The notes under the pieces: model-generated
Seen by the model: only the letters and a program-made list of their open reading frames with translations
Database searches by the model: none
What the model was told of the DNA's origin: nothing
Shown: piece by piece, positions 8,725 through 17,502 of the stretch
How the letters are laid out: every line of letters starts with the position of its first letter
How positions within the stretch are numbered: the first letter of the stretch is position 1
Assembly (NCBI GenBank): GCA_017694565.1
Contig: JADIMR010000003.1
Coordinates: forward strand, 1-41,055
Length of the DNA stretch: 41,055 bases
Direction: 5' to 3'
Source of the DNA: Candidatus Enterocola intestinipullorum
GTDB taxonomy: Bacteria > Bacteroidota > Bacteroidia > Bacteroidales > Paludibacteraceae
Made by a program: the position numbers and the translations under genes

Positions 8725-8769
8725 AAACAAAAAAGGTTGGAAAATTTTTCCAACCTTTTTTGTTTTTAC
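8721..8769 (+). terminator. Terminator of the PUR gene, perfect 24-bp stem
   Basis: Arms 8721-8744 and 8746-8769 are perfectly complementary over 24 bp with a single-base centre. The left arm contains the stop codon (8722-8724). The right arm ends in T-runs, giving an intrinsic terminator. The stem is longer than needed for termination and lies exactly at the edge of a repeat island. Confidence 0.8.
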
Positions 8770-9001
8770 CAAGTGGTAAGGTAGCAGTAGTATAGTGGGC
8801 GGCTTGCGCCGCAGGTTTGGCTTCGCCCAAATTCGGCTGCGCCTTACCATAATCTGAACAAGTTCAGCTTCTGGCGTTGAAACATTTCCATTTACGGCTG
8901 TGCTCGGCTATGAACAAATGAATTTGTTCATACTCTCGCTGGCACGAAAATTCGGCTTGCGCGAATTTTCAGGTGCCAGGTTTCAGTGGTTAGTGGATAG
9001 T
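8770..9001. repeat. Intergenic hairpin-mosaic island A
   Basis: This fills the space between the convergent PUR and glnN genes. It contains GC hairpins with 3-5 nt loops (GGCGGCTTGCGCCGC at 8799-8813, TTTGGCTTCGCCCAAA at about 8816-8831), a GAACAAATGAATTTGTTC stem shared with island B, an AT-rich stem (GAAAATTCG with CGAATTTTC near 8946-8970) and the words CAGGTTTCAGTGGTTAGTGGATAGT at 8977-9001 shared with islands C-F in either orientation. No coding sequence is supported. Confidence 0.75.
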
Positions 9002-9034
9002 AAAAAAGGCGGAAGCTTTTTGCACTTCCGCCTT
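9002..9034 (-). terminator. Intrinsic terminator of glnN
   Basis: On minus, AAGGCGGAAG (9025-9034 side) pairs over 10 bp with CTTCCGCCTT and is followed by a run of Us (A-run at 9002-9007 on plus). It lies about 22 bp after the glnN stop. Confidence 0.8.
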
Positions 9035-9055
9035 CTGCTTTTAACTTGCTCTCTG

Positions 9056-11254
9056 TTACCTTATGAACAAAAGTTCGCGGTACTTGGGCATATCCCACAT
9101 GGAGTCGTCCACCAACAATTCGAGTTTGTCTGCATGATAGCGGATAACATCGAAGAACGGGATAACCGTATCGTGGTATGCGATGGCTTTTTCCCTTTCG
9201 CTCTCGATTTTGTTCGCCACCTTGCGGGCAGCTACCATCTCCTCAACCTTTGTCTTTATAACCGATATGTGCATCGAAAGTTCCTCGATAATTGTCCTGT
9301 CGGTTACTGTAAGCTCTGCTGCTTTTTCCTTGCCGAAAGCTGTCTGCATCTTACATACGTTGTCCAACAACATTGATTGGTAACGGGTAGCCACAGGTAT
9401 TATGTGGTTTAGAGCAAGATCGCCGAGCACTCGTGCCTCGATTTGAAGTTTCTTGGTATATATTTCCCATTTAACCTCGTTGCGAGCATGCAATTCTCTC
9501 TCCGACAACACTCCAACACTTTCAAACATTTTCACGATTTCGGGCTTGGTATAAGCGTCATAAATCAACGGAACACTGGTTTCACAATCCAATCCTCTAG
9601 CTGCAGCTTCCGTTTTCCATTCATCAGAATAACCGTTACCGTCAAAACGGATAGGTTTAGATTCCTTTATATACTGCTTGATGACTTCAAAGATTGCAGT
9701 TTGCGTACTTGCGCCTGCCTGAATCTTGGCATCTACTGTCGCCTTGAATTCTTTCAATTGTGCTGCCACTGCCGAGTTAAGGGCGATCATGGCTGCGGCG
9801 CAGTTTGCGGAAGAACCTACGGCACGGAACTCGAAACGGTTACCGGTAAACGCGAACGGAGAAGTACGGTTTCGATCGGTATTGTCGAGCAATACTTCAG
9901 GAATTTTAGCAACACCAAGGGTCATCCTTTTCTTGTCCTCCATTACTATTGCTTCTTCGGCTGTGGCATTTTCCAACTTGTCAAGAACATTAGAAATTTG
10001 AGAGCCTAAGAATGCAGATATTATAGCGGGAGGAGCTTCGTTGGCACCAAGACGGTGAGCATTTCCTGCCGACATTATAGACGCTTTCAAAAGCGGGCTA
10101 TACTTGTAAACGGCCATCAATATGTTTACCAAGAAGGTAACGAACTGCAAGTTCTCCTGCGGGTTCTTGCCCGGAGTAAGCAAGCCTACGCCGGTGTCAG
10201 TACCGAGCGACCAGTTATTGTGCTTACCCGAACCGTTGATGCCTGCAAAAGGTTTCTCGTGCAACAATACGCGGAAGCCGTGTTTGCGTGCCACCCTCTG
10301 CATAATGCTCATTATAAGCAGGTTGTGGTCGTTTGCAAGGTTGGTTTCGCCAAAGATGGGTGCCAACTCAAACTGGTTGGGGGCAACCTCGTTGTGGCGG
10401 GTCTTCAAAGGTATGCCGTATTTGTAACCTTCGTATTCAACCTCTTTCATGAACGACTGAACGCGGGCGGGAATTGCACCGAAATAGTGGTCTTCCAACT
10501 GCTGGTTCTTTGCGCTTGCATGGCCGAGCAAGGTTCTGCCCGTTGACAACAAGTCGGGACGTGCAGCATACAAACCATCGTCTACCAAAAAATATTCCTG
10601 TTCCCAACCGAGGTAAGAATAAACTTTCTTTACCGAGGGATCGAAATAGTGGCAAACTGCGGTGGCAGCTTCGTCAACAGCGTTCAATGCTTTGAGCAAC
10701 GGTGTCTTATAATCCAATGCTTCGCCTGTATATGAAATGAATACCGTGGGAATGCACAATGTGTCGTCCACGATGAACGCGGGCGAGGACGGATCCCATG
10801 CCGAATAACCGCGAGCTTCGAAAGTGCTGCGTATGCCGCCGCTCGGGAAACTCGATGCGTCCGGCTCCTGTTGCGCGAGCAATTTGCCTGAAAATTCTTC
10901 TATTATGCCGCTGCCGGGAGCACCCGCGTATTCAATGAACGAATCATGTTTTTCGGCAGTACCGTCGGTGAGGGGCTGGAACCAGTGGGTATAATGCGTA
11001 ACGCCCATTTCCATCGCCCATGCCTTCATGCCGGCCGCTACTTCGTTGGCTATGGCGCGGTCGAGTTTTTCTCCTTGGTCTATGACTTTCAAAAGGGCTT
11101 TCATCGTCTCTTTCGAGAGATACTTGGACATCTGTTTGCGGTCGAACACGTATTTGCCGTAATAATCGGAAGTCGCTGCCGCAGGTGCCGCTACCGCGAT
11201 GGCTTGCTTCTTGAAAGCATCTCCCACCATTTGGAATCTTAATGAACTGCTCAT
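9056..11254 (-). CDS. glnN: Glutamine synthetase type III
   Basis: 732 aa, the length of GSIII enzymes (about twice GSI subunit mass in oligomer class III). It catalyses ATP-dependent glutamine formation from glutamate and ammonia. The N-terminal GSIII domain (SSLRFQMVGDAF, DYYGKYVFDRKQM) is followed by the catalytic core: GWEQEYFLVD, HNEVAPNQFELAPIF, NGSGKHNNWSLGTDTG (glutamate and ammonia site) and NRTSPFAFTGNRFEFRAVG. A C-terminal helical region ends ..MPKYRELLFIR. It lies 142 bp after amtB in the same direction, consistent with a nitrogen-controlled unit with amtB and glnK. Start at ATG 11252-11254. Confidence 0.96.
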   Translation of the reverse strand: MSSSLRFQMVGDAFKKQAIAVAAPAAATSDYYGKYVFDRKQMSKYLSKETMKALLKVIDQGEKLDRAIANEVAAGMKAWAMEMGVTHYTHWFQPLTDGTAEKHDSFIEYAGAPGSGIIEEFSGKLLAQQEPDASSFPSGGIRSTFEARGYSAWDPSSPAFIVDDTLCIPTVFISYTGEALDYKTPLLKALNAVDEAATAVCHYFDPSVKKVYSYLGWEQEYFLVDDGLYAARPDLLSTGRTLLGHASAKNQQLEDHYFGAIPARVQSFMKEVEYEGYKYGIPLKTRHNEVAPNQFELAPIFGETNLANDHNLLIMSIMQRVARKHGFRVLLHEKPFAGINGSGKHNNWSLGTDTGVGLLTPGKNPQENLQFVTFLVNILMAVYKYSPLLKASIMSAGNAHRLGANEAPPAIISAFLGSQISNVLDKLENATAEEAIVMEDKKRMTLGVAKIPEVLLDNTDRNRTSPFAFTGNRFEFRAVGSSANCAAAMIALNSAVAAQLKEFKATVDAKIQAGASTQTAIFEVIKQYIKESKPIRFDGNGYSDEWKTEAAARGLDCETSVPLIYDAYTKPEIVKMFESVGVLSERELHARNEVKWEIYTKKLQIEARVLGDLALNHIIPVATRYQSMLLDNVCKMQTAFGKEKAAELTVTDRTIIEELSMHISVIKTKVEEMVAARKVANKIESEREKAIAYHDTVIPFFDVIRYHADKLELLVDDSMWDMPKYRELLFIR

Positions 11255-11396
11255 GATATGGTAGTTTAAATGTTGTCTTTAATAGTTATATTGATTATGT
11301 TTGTCATCTTGAAAAGCCGCCTTTCCCGCAGGGAAATAAAATTTACAAGGACAATACACAAACCCCTGCGGGTATGGCAGCAAAGTTAAGAAAATT

Positions 11397-12656
11397 TTAC
11401 CTGTTATATGCGGCTTCACCGTGTTCGTAAATATCAAGGCCTTCTTCTTCCACACGTTTGTCAACTCTCAAGCCAACTGTTTTGTCAACGACCTTATACA
11501 ATACGAACGTAATGACCGCGCTGTAAACTATGGCTATCACGGTAGTGAGTACTTGAACCCACAATTGGTGCCAATCGCCGTATAACGCCCCTTGCAAGCC
11601 GCCTTCGCCGGTTATGGCTTGTGTCGCGAACACGCCCGTGAGAATCGAACCTATGACGCCGCCTATGCCGTGTACCCCGAACGCATCCAAAGCGTCGTCA
11701 TATTTGAATTTCGGTTTAACCCATGCAACCATGCAGAAGCAGATGATCGGGGTGATGATACCGATAAGGAACGCTCCGAGCAAATCCGTGCTGCCGGCAG
11801 CCGGAGTGATTGCCACCAAACCTGCGACAGCGCCAGTACATGCTCCGACGGTAGTGCATTTCTTGTTCACGATATAGTCCATAAGCATCCATGTGATTGT
11901 CGCCGTAGCCGCAGCTATGTGTGTTACGAGCAAGGCGTTGGCCGCCAAACCATCGGCTGCAAGCCCGCTGCCCGCGTTGAAGCCGAACCAGCCTAACCAC
12001 AAGAACGATGCACCCATGAACACCAGCATTATGTTGTGCGGGGTAATCGGATGACCGAGACGGTAATCTTCACGTTTTCCTAACATCACGGCCATTACCA
12101 AGGCTGCAATACCTGCATTGATATGCACCACAGTACCGCCGGCAAAGTCGATGGCTCCCATTTCTTGCAAAAAGCCGCCGCCCCATACCCAATGGGCCAT
12201 AGGCAGATAGGCCAATATCACCCACAATATGATAAATACCATGTAGCCGGAAAACTTGATACGTTCGGCAAACGCGCCCAAAATCAACGCGGGTGTGATA
12301 ATCGCGAACATACATTGGAACATTACGAATATAAGTTCGGGAATGCCTGTCGGCATTATGGCATCCAAGCCGATTCCGCAAAGGAACGATTTGTCAAAGC
12401 CGCCTATCAAGAAGCCGAGGGGATTGCCGGATTCCATGAAACTTGTACCGAATACCCAAGAATAACCGAATGCCACCCATATTATGCTGATGGCACCTAC
12501 CAACAGCAAAGTCTGCATTACAAGGCTCAGAACGTTTTTTTGCCTTACCAATCCGCCATAAAACAAAGCTATGCCGGGAATACTCATTAACAACACCAAC
12601 ATTGTGGCCACTATCATCCACGCGGTGCTGCCGCTGTCCAATAATATCTTATCCAT
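11397..12656 (-). CDS. amtB: Ammonium transporter AmtB
   Basis: 419 aa with about 11 predicted membrane helices, the first at about 12-33. It conducts ammonium/ammonia across the inner membrane. Visible family residues include IPGIALFYGGLVRQKN at the N-terminus and the pore twin histidines in VVHINAGIAALVMAV and ALDAFGVHGIGGVIGSI. The cytoplasmic tail (HGEAAYNR) is short. It follows glnK by 53 bp, the usual amt-glnK pairing, so gating by the PII protein is expected. Confidence 0.96.
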   Translation of the reverse strand: MDKILLDSGSTAWMIVATMLVLLMSIPGIALFYGGLVRQKNVLSLVMQTLLLVGAISIIWVAFGYSWVFGTSFMESGNPLGFLIGGFDKSFLCGIGLDAIMPTGIPELIFVMFQCMFAIITPALILGAFAERIKFSGYMVFIILWVILAYLPMAHWVWGGGFLQEMGAIDFAGGTVVHINAGIAALVMAVMLGKREDYRLGHPITPHNIMLVFMGASFLWLGWFGFNAGSGLAADGLAANALLVTHIAAATATITWMLMDYIVNKKCTTVGACTGAVAGLVAITPAAGSTDLLGAFLIGIITPIICFCMVAWVKPKFKYDDALDAFGVHGIGGVIGSILTGVFATQAITGEGGLQGALYGDWHQLWVQVLTTVIAIVYSAVITFVLYKVVDKTVGLRVDKRVEEEGLDIYEHGEAAYNR

Positions 12657-12709
12657 GACTGAAATTTTTCGTTAGTTAAAAAGACTTTTGATTTTCTGCT
12701 TGTCGAATG

Positions 12710-13066
12710 TCATTTCTCTTGTTCGGCATTGTAAAGGGCTATGTCGCCGCGTTCGCCGGTACGTATGCGCACCGCGTCCTCGATTTCGTACACGAATATG
12801 CGCCCGTCCCCGACTTCGCCGGTTTGTGCCGCCTTCAATATGGCCTGCACAGTTTTTTCGGCGTTCTTGTCGCGGACCACGATGGAAATCATCGTGCGCT
12901 CGATAGAGCTGGTGTCGTACATCACGCCCCTGTAAATGCGTGCCTGGCGGGATTTGCCCACTCCGCGTACGTCGTAGTAAGAGAACCATTCGATGTCCGC
13001 AGCCAAAAGAGCCTCCTTGACATCGTCGAATTTCGTCTTGCGGATAATCGCTTCGATCTTTTTCAT
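12710..13066 (-). CDS. glnK: Nitrogen regulatory PII protein GlnK
   Basis: 118 aa. PII trimers sense 2-oxoglutarate, ATP/ADP and block AmtB when nitrogen is plentiful. The start MKKIEAIIRKTKFDDVKEAL and the C-terminal signature TGEVGDGRIFVYEI..AVRIRTGERG are clear. The T-loop reads VGKSRQARIYRGVMYDTSSI: the tyrosines equivalent to Tyr46 and Tyr51 of E. coli GlnB are kept (Tyr45, Tyr50 here). The segment after them (DTSSIERTMISIVV) differs from the proteobacterial form and is typical of Bacteroidota. The gene lies between the outer-membrane barrel gene and amtB. Confidence 0.95.
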   Translation of the reverse strand: MKKIEAIIRKTKFDDVKEALLAADIEWFSYYDVRGVGKSRQARIYRGVMYDTSSIERTMISIVVRDKNAEKTVQAILKAAQTGEVGDGRIFVYEIEDAVRIRTGERGDIALYNAEQEK

Positions 13067-13105
13067 TGTCGATAAATTTGTTAAGGTGAAACTTCGTATT
13101 ATTTC

Positions 13106-13888
13106 TCACATTGAAAAACCTGCCTTGGCAGCAAACCATATTCCTTCGGAAGCGGGATTGTAAACCACGTCCGCCCCAACGCTGATCGTGCATACATCCT
13201 TGATGTTGAAATCGTGCGACGCTCCCACGTTTATATTCACCACGGAGAACCCGTCATTAGGAGAATAGAGGCATGCGCCGCCGCTTTCTACCGCCGCTCC
13301 GAGTGCCAAATTCAAATCCACGATGTTTCTCACCGGATAAGAATACCCTATTTCCAAATAGGTGGAATAAGCTTGGGAACCGTCGGTCTTATGGTTCGCC
13401 CCATATAACATCGTACTTGCGCTGACGCAAATGGGAACTTTTTCAAAATAATACCCGAAATCGAAACCTATCGACAATTCGAGATAGTGGTTGTCGGCAT
13501 AATTGCCGAAATAATCGAACTCGCCGCTACCGTTTGTCCAACAATAATCGGTCAAAAGCAGGCTTGCGCCCCAATTCGAGTAGCCGACCATGAAGTCAAG
13601 CTCCGAATAACCGCTACTGCCGTAATTGAAATCGGTAGAACCCCACGCGCCCACGCTGAACCCCGCAATGTCGAACGAGATGCCGGGTTGCAGGCTGACG
13701 CCGGTCAGGTACGAGCCTCTCCAAATATTGGCAGAGACGAGATCGATTGACAGGCCAAGATTGCCTTTGTACTTGCTGCCTGTTTCTTCCACCTCTGTTG
13801 CGGCCGCTTCTTCTTCGGCTGCGAATGCTGCTACGGGTGAGAATGCCAATACGGCAGCTGCTATAAAATACTTGAACGAATTTTTCAT
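13106..13888 (-). CDS. Small outer-membrane beta-barrel protein next to glnK-amtB
   Basis: 260 aa. The ATG at 13886-13888 begins MKNSFKYFIAAAVLAFSPVA, a signal peptide with cleavage probably after AFA. An acidic linker (EEEAAATEVEE) follows. The rest alternates hydrophobic and polar residues with many aromatic and Gly residues (LGLSIDLVSANIWRG, VGAWGSTDFNYG, ELSIGFDFGYYF, VNINVGASHDFN), as in 10-14 strand barrels. It ends in AKAGFSM with Phe near the C-terminus. A TTG at 13912 would add eight residues and is less likely. It is 39 bp before glnK, so it may pass ammonium or small nitrogen compounds; this function is inference from position. Confidence 0.75.
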   Translation of the reverse strand: MKNSFKYFIAAAVLAFSPVAAFAAEEEAAATEVEETGSKYKGNLGLSIDLVSANIWRGSYLTGVSLQPGISFDIAGFSVGAWGSTDFNYGSSGYSELDFMVGYSNWGASLLLTDYCWTNGSGEFDYFGNYADNHYLELSIGFDFGYYFEKVPICVSASTMLYGANHKTDGSQAYSTYLEIGYSYPVRNIVDLNLALGAAVESGGACLYSPNDGFSVVNINVGASHDFNIKDVCTISVGADVVYNPASEGIWFAAKAGFSM

Positions 13889-13924
13889 TTTGAATAGTTT
13901 TTTAATTTTCAAACAACGTTAGTT

Positions 13925-14056
13925 TTAAAAATTGATGGTCTGGTTGGCGCGACTGCCGTTATTGCGGCAGGGAACGCCGTAATTAAACGTACTTGAATTC
14001 CCCGTCAGGGGATTCTGTCTGAACCAATTCTGATTGAAATTCTTTTTACTTTTCAT
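13925..14056 (-). CDS. Hypothetical 43-aa small protein
   Basis: An ATG at 14054-14056 opens 43 codons ending at TAA 13925-13927: start MKSKKNFNQNWFRQNPLTGN, then a stretch rich in Asn, Ser, Gly, and end RANQTINF. It is basic and Asn/Gln-rich, without a signal peptide or membrane segment. It lies 48 bp after dapL and 37 bp before the outer-membrane barrel gene, all on minus. The reading frame fits neatly and the composition is not random, but there is no recognisable family and no strong ribosome site. Confidence 0.4.
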   Translation of the reverse strand: MKSKKNFNQNWFRQNPLTGNSSTFNYGVPCRNNGSRANQTINF

Positions 14057-14104
14057 TGTTATTAAATTTCGACCATCAAGATGAAAAATCCGTCCGGTCA
14101 GTAA

Positions 14105-15322
14105 CTATATTCTTTCCATTGCTTCGAGCGTCTTTTCTTTCGTACTGAAAGCCGTCAGCCTTATATATCCCTCGCCCGAAGGACCGAAGCCCGCGCCGGG
14201 AGTCGTTACTATGTTCTTGCTTTGCAAGAGGTAATCGAAAAATTCCCAAGACGTGGAACCCGAAGGGGTTTTCATCCATACATAGGGCGAATTGATGCCG
14301 CCGAACACCTCGTAACCTTTCGCGGACAAGGCGTTGCGTATGATTTTGGCATTTTCCAAATAATATGCTATCGTGTCTTTTACTTCCGCCATGCCTTTTT
14401 CGCTATACACGGCTTCCGCGCCTCTCTGTATTATATATGGAGTGCCGTTGAACTTGGTGCATTGTCTTCTGTTCCAAAGCGGGTTGAGTGAAACTTCCCG
14501 ACCGTTTTTGTCGTATGCCATGCAAGCCTTGGGAACTACGGTGTAAGAACAACGTGTACCCGTGAACCCTGCCGTTTTGGAATAGCTGCGGAACTCGATT
14601 GCCACTTTTTCCGCTCCCTCTATTTCGTAAATGCTGTGCGGCACGTCCTTTTCAGTTATGAACGCTTCGTAGGCAGCATCGAAAAGTATCAAAGCCTTAT
14701 GCTCAGTCGCGTAATCGACCCATACTTTCAATTGTTCCTTGGTAAGCGTTGTGCCAGTGGGGTTGTTCGGATAACAGAGATATATCACATCGACAGCCTC
14801 TGCCGGCAAGGCTGGCACAAAACCGTTTTCAGCCATACAAGGCATGTAATATATGTTGTCCCAGCAGCCGTTTTCTTTAAGTTTGCCGCCCCTGCCTGCC
14901 ATTGCGTTGGTATCTACGTATACAGGATAAACCGGGTCGGTAACCGCGATTTTATTGGCCAAAGCCAGAATGTCGCCGATGTTGCCGGTATCGCTTTTCG
15001 CCCCGTCGCTTACGAAAACCTCGTCCTTTGAAATTTTCACGCCACGCGCGGCATAGTCGAACTCGACTATTTTTTCACGCAGGAAATCGTATCCTTGTTC
15101 TGGTCCGTAACCACGGAATGTTTCAGCCTTGCCCATTTCGTCCACAGCCTTGTGCATGGCTTCGATGCAGGCTTCCGGCAACGGACGGGTTACGTCTCCT
15201 ATGCCCATTCTGATAATGTTCGCCTCGGGATTCGCTTTCTTGTAAGCGTCCACCCTTTTTGCAATCTCCGAAAACAAATAAGTTTCGGGGATTTCCAAGA
15301 AATGTTGATTTAAATGTACCAT
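14105..15322 (-). CDS. dapL: LL-diaminopimelate aminotransferase
   Basis: 405 aa, the family length. It converts tetrahydrodipicolinate plus glutamate directly to LL-diaminopimelate, bypassing the succinylase route (DapD/C/E). Visible features are the opening [55 protein letters not shown] and the PLP lysine in [14 protein letters not shown]. It lies downstream of dapF, which acts on its product, with repeat island B (447 bp) in between. The start at 15320-15322 matches known proteins ([12 protein letters not shown]). Confidence 0.96.
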   Translation of the reverse strand: MVHLNQHFLEIPETYLFSEIAKRVDAYKKANPEANIIRMGIGDVTRPLPEACIEAMHKAVDEMGKAETFRGYGPEQGYDFLREKIVEFDYAARGVKISKDEVFVSDGAKSDTGNIGDILALANKIAVTDPVYPVYVDTNAMAGRGGKLKENGCWDNIYYMPCMAENGFVPALPAEAVDVIYLCYPNNPTGTTLTKEQLKVWVDYATEHKALILFDAAYEAFITEKDVPHSIYEIEGAEKVAIEFRSYSKTAGFTGTRCSYTVVPKACMAYDKNGREVSLNPLWNRRQCTKFNGTPYIIQRGAEAVYSEKGMAEVKDTIAYYLENAKIIRNALSAKGYEVFGGINSPYVWMKTPSGSTSWEFFDYLLQSKNIVTTPGAGFGPSGEGYIRLTAFSTKEKTLEAMERI

Positions 15323-15340
15323 AATGTATTGTCCTTTATT

Positions 15341-15735
15341 TTAACCTGCTTCGCAGGTTTATTTTCCTTTAATTAACCGGCTTCGCCGCCGGCACTTCGT
15401 GCCGTTGATTTCATCCAATGCTGGCTGCACTGATTTTATCCAAAGCTGGCTGCACTGATTTCATCCAAAGCTGGCTGCACTCGGCTATGAACAAATGAGT
15501 TTGTTCAAGCTCTCGTTTGCTCAGCTTTTCGACATAACCCACGCAAGCGTGGTTCTGTTCTCATTTGCTCAGCTTTTCGGCATAATCCGGGCAAGCTCGT
15601 ATTCTACCCTCGTTTGCACAGCATTTGCCTACGCTCCGCTCCGGCGGTGTCTCCTGAAACCGATTGCCTACATTAAGACCTACTTTCAGTATCGTGCTAT
15701 TATTACGAGGTACAAAACCATGCCCTCTTACTAAT
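15341..15735. repeat. Intergenic hairpin-mosaic island B with two sets of tandem repeats
   Basis: This lies between dapF (upstream) and dapL on minus. From left it holds three small CTTCG-loop hairpins (AACCTGC/GCAGGTT at 15342-15358; CCGGC and CGGCAC stems at 15378-15405), then three 25-bp direct repeats (15407-15431, 15432-15456, 15457-15481), then a GAACAAATG hairpin shared with island A. Next come about 2.4 copies of a 48-49 bp unit starting at 15512, 15560 and 15609, each holding its own small stem. The end (AAGACCTACTTTC near 15678) also occurs in island C. Confidence 0.75.
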
Positions 15736-15769
15736 AAGCGTTTTTAATTTTCAATTATAAAATTCTAAT

Positions 15770-16609
15770 TTACAAGAGTTCTCCTTCAAAGACCGTAACA
15801 GCCGGGCCCGTCATGAACACATGACCGGTATTTTCGTCCCATTCAATAGTAAGGATGCCGCCGCGCAGGTGGATATCGGACTTGCGCCCCGATTTTCCGT
15901 TCAACACCGCCGCCACCAAGGTCGCACATGCCCCTGTACCGCACGCCAATGTTTCACCTGTCCCGCGTTCCCAAACCCTCATCCTCAACTCCTTTTCATT
16001 GACAACCTCCACAAATTCCACGTTGGTCTTACGCGGGAACATCGGGTCGGTTTCTATGCGGGGACCTATTGATGCTATGTCCATATTGTCCACCGACCCC
16101 GAAGGCATGAAAATAACGCAATGCGGATTACCCATTGAAACGCAGGTTATTTCAAATTCCCTGCCATCGAATGCAGCTTTTTGGGCTATCACCTTGCCGG
16201 TCGCAGCTGTCACAGGGACTTTGTCAGCATCCAAAATAGGCGCGCCCATATCAACCGTGGCTTTTGCAACCTTGCCGTCAGTTCCCAATAACATTCTAAT
16301 GACCTTGACCCCGGCAAGGGTTTCCACCGTAATTTCAGTTTTGTCAGTGAACTTTTTGTCGTAAACATATTTAGACACGCATCTTATGGCGTTTCCGCAC
16401 ATCTCGGCTTCGCTGCCGTCGGGATTGAACATCCTCATACGGAAATCGCATTCGTCGGAAGGCATTATCAACACCAAACCGTCGGACCCTATTCCGAAAT
16501 GCCTGTCGCTTACCTTGCGGGCCAAGGAAGAGGGGTCTTCCACTTTATTGGCGAACGTATCCACATATACGTAGTCGTTGCCGAGCCCTTGCATCTTTGT
16601 AAATTTCAT
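15770..16609 (-). CDS. dapF: Diaminopimelate epimerase
   Basis: 279 aa. It epimerises LL- to meso-diaminopimelate for lysine and peptidoglycan synthesis. The two catalytic cysteines are Cys71 in [10 protein letters not shown] and Cys223 in [11 protein letters not shown]. The opening [19 protein letters not shown] and [12 protein letters not shown] are typical. The frame extends 21 codons upstream, but the ATG at 16607-16609 gives the canonical N-terminus and lies downstream of a good -7 box. It precedes dapL in the same direction. Confidence 0.96.
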   Translation of the reverse strand: MKFTKMQGLGNDYVYVDTFANKVEDPSSLARKVSDRHFGIGSDGLVLIMPSDECDFRMRMFNPDGSEAEMCGNAIRCVSKYVYDKKFTDKTEITVETLAGVKVIRMLLGTDGKVAKATVDMGAPILDADKVPVTAATGKVIAQKAAFDGREFEITCVSMGNPHCVIFMPSGSVDNMDIASIGPRIETDPMFPRKTNVEFVEVVNEKELRMRVWERGTGETLACGTGACATLVAAVLNGKSGRKSDIHLRGGILTIEWDENTGHVFMTGPAVTVFEGELL

Positions 16610-16657
16610 TTTGTAAACTGTTTTTGTGTATTGTCTATCATTTTGTTTGCGACATTG

Positions 16658-16665
16658 CAAATGTA
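16658..16665 (-). promoter_or_regulatory. Candidate -7 element for dapF
   Basis: Reads TACATTTG on minus, a full match to TAnnTTTG, about 49 bp upstream of the dapF ATG. The -33 position (TATT after a 19-bp spacer) is poor. Confidence 0.5.
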
Positions 16666-17104
16666 CTACCATTTGTAAATTCGCAATAAATATTTTGCAG
16701 CAATTCGCATTAAAAATTATTCAAACTTACGATTTGTTGGATTATCGAGCATAAAACACATAAAGCATAAGGAAAAAGCCACATAGAAAATCGAAACTGA
16801 AACATTCGGCAGACAGCCCCTCCATTGTTTGCTTCCAAACTTGCCCCGCAAACATCATTTGCCATTATTATAGCGGAGCGTCCCGTACCGCAAGCAATGC
16901 CTCTCCCAACTTTTTGCATAATGCCGGATTGGATTTTCTACTTGGACGAAATTTTGCCAACTGAGGATTTTTTGCCATCGTATATATCATCGTTCTCCAA
17001 CCTGTATGCCGACATGCTTATAAGAAGTCCGTTTCCAACGAAATTATTCAAACTACGGTGTTATCATCGAGCTTGCTCCTGCATACGATTCAACATTCGG
17101 AATA

Positions 17105-17112
17105 CAAAGATA
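17105..17112 (-). promoter_or_regulatory. Orphan candidate -7 element reading left
   Basis: Reads TATCTTTG on minus, with TTTG 16 bp upstream. No recognised gene follows for about 490 bp until dapF. It could start a non-coding RNA, a long dapF leader, or be chance. Confidence 0.3.
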
Positions 17113-17270
17113 ATACAAACAGAAACAACAAACATATAGCCTGCCGCGATGTTTATGTTATGCGAAGCCCAAATAGCATTATGGAAAATTTGACAGCAAA
17201 GACCCTCATCGCGGACTTGGAGCGACTATTAAAAAACGCCGTCAATAGACTGTTAGCGAAGCTTATTGAC

Positions 17271-17304
17271 AAAAAAAAGCGGACTCTCCGAGAGGAAAGT
17301 CCGC
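17271..17304 (-). terminator. Intrinsic terminator downstream of tRNA-fMet
   Basis: Arms 17279-17289 and 17294-17304 pair with one mismatch around a 4-nt loop. On minus the hairpin is followed by eight Us (17271-17278). It ends the leftward transcript that starts upstream of the initiator tRNA. Confidence 0.8.
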
Positions 17305-17418
17305 CAAAAGAATGTAAAGATGTAAAAGAATGACTAACTTTCTTGAATTGAGAAACGGAAACAACAACTAACTCAAGAAAATTATAACAACACAATTAAA
17401 ACTACAAAACTAACTTAG

Positions 17419-17490
<72 letters not shown>

Positions 17491-17502
17491 ATTTCGAGAA
17501 TG

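Larger units (their letters stand above)
16610..17418. other. 809-bp region without a supported gene
   Basis: Contains the dapF promoter (16658-16665), an orphan minus-strand -7 box (17105-17112) and the terminator of the tRNA-fMet transcript (17271-17304). Several short ORFs exist on both strands (for example 16710-16919 minus and 17058-17333 plus), but none has a recognisable domain, a convincing start or codon use like the neighbouring genes. It could hold a small RNA or decayed sequence. Confidence 0.5.

Noticed and set aside
8900..9376. 158-codon plus-strand ORF
   Set aside because: It is antisense to the end of glnN and starts in the repeat island.
15407..15481. Possible CRISPR array (three 25-bp repeats)
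   Set aside because: The repeats are directly joined with no unique spacers, and no cas gene is in the window.
15495..15734. 79-codon plus-strand ORF
   Set aside because: It is made by translating the tandem repeat of island B; its repeated SFAQLF phrase is a repeat artefact.
16710..16919. 69-codon minus-strand ORF upstream of dapF
   Set aside because: No start context or recognised family; kept only as part of the gene-free region.
17058..17333. 91-codon plus-strand ORF
   Set aside because: It runs through the tRNA-fMet terminator hairpin, has no domain and no promoter in its direction.
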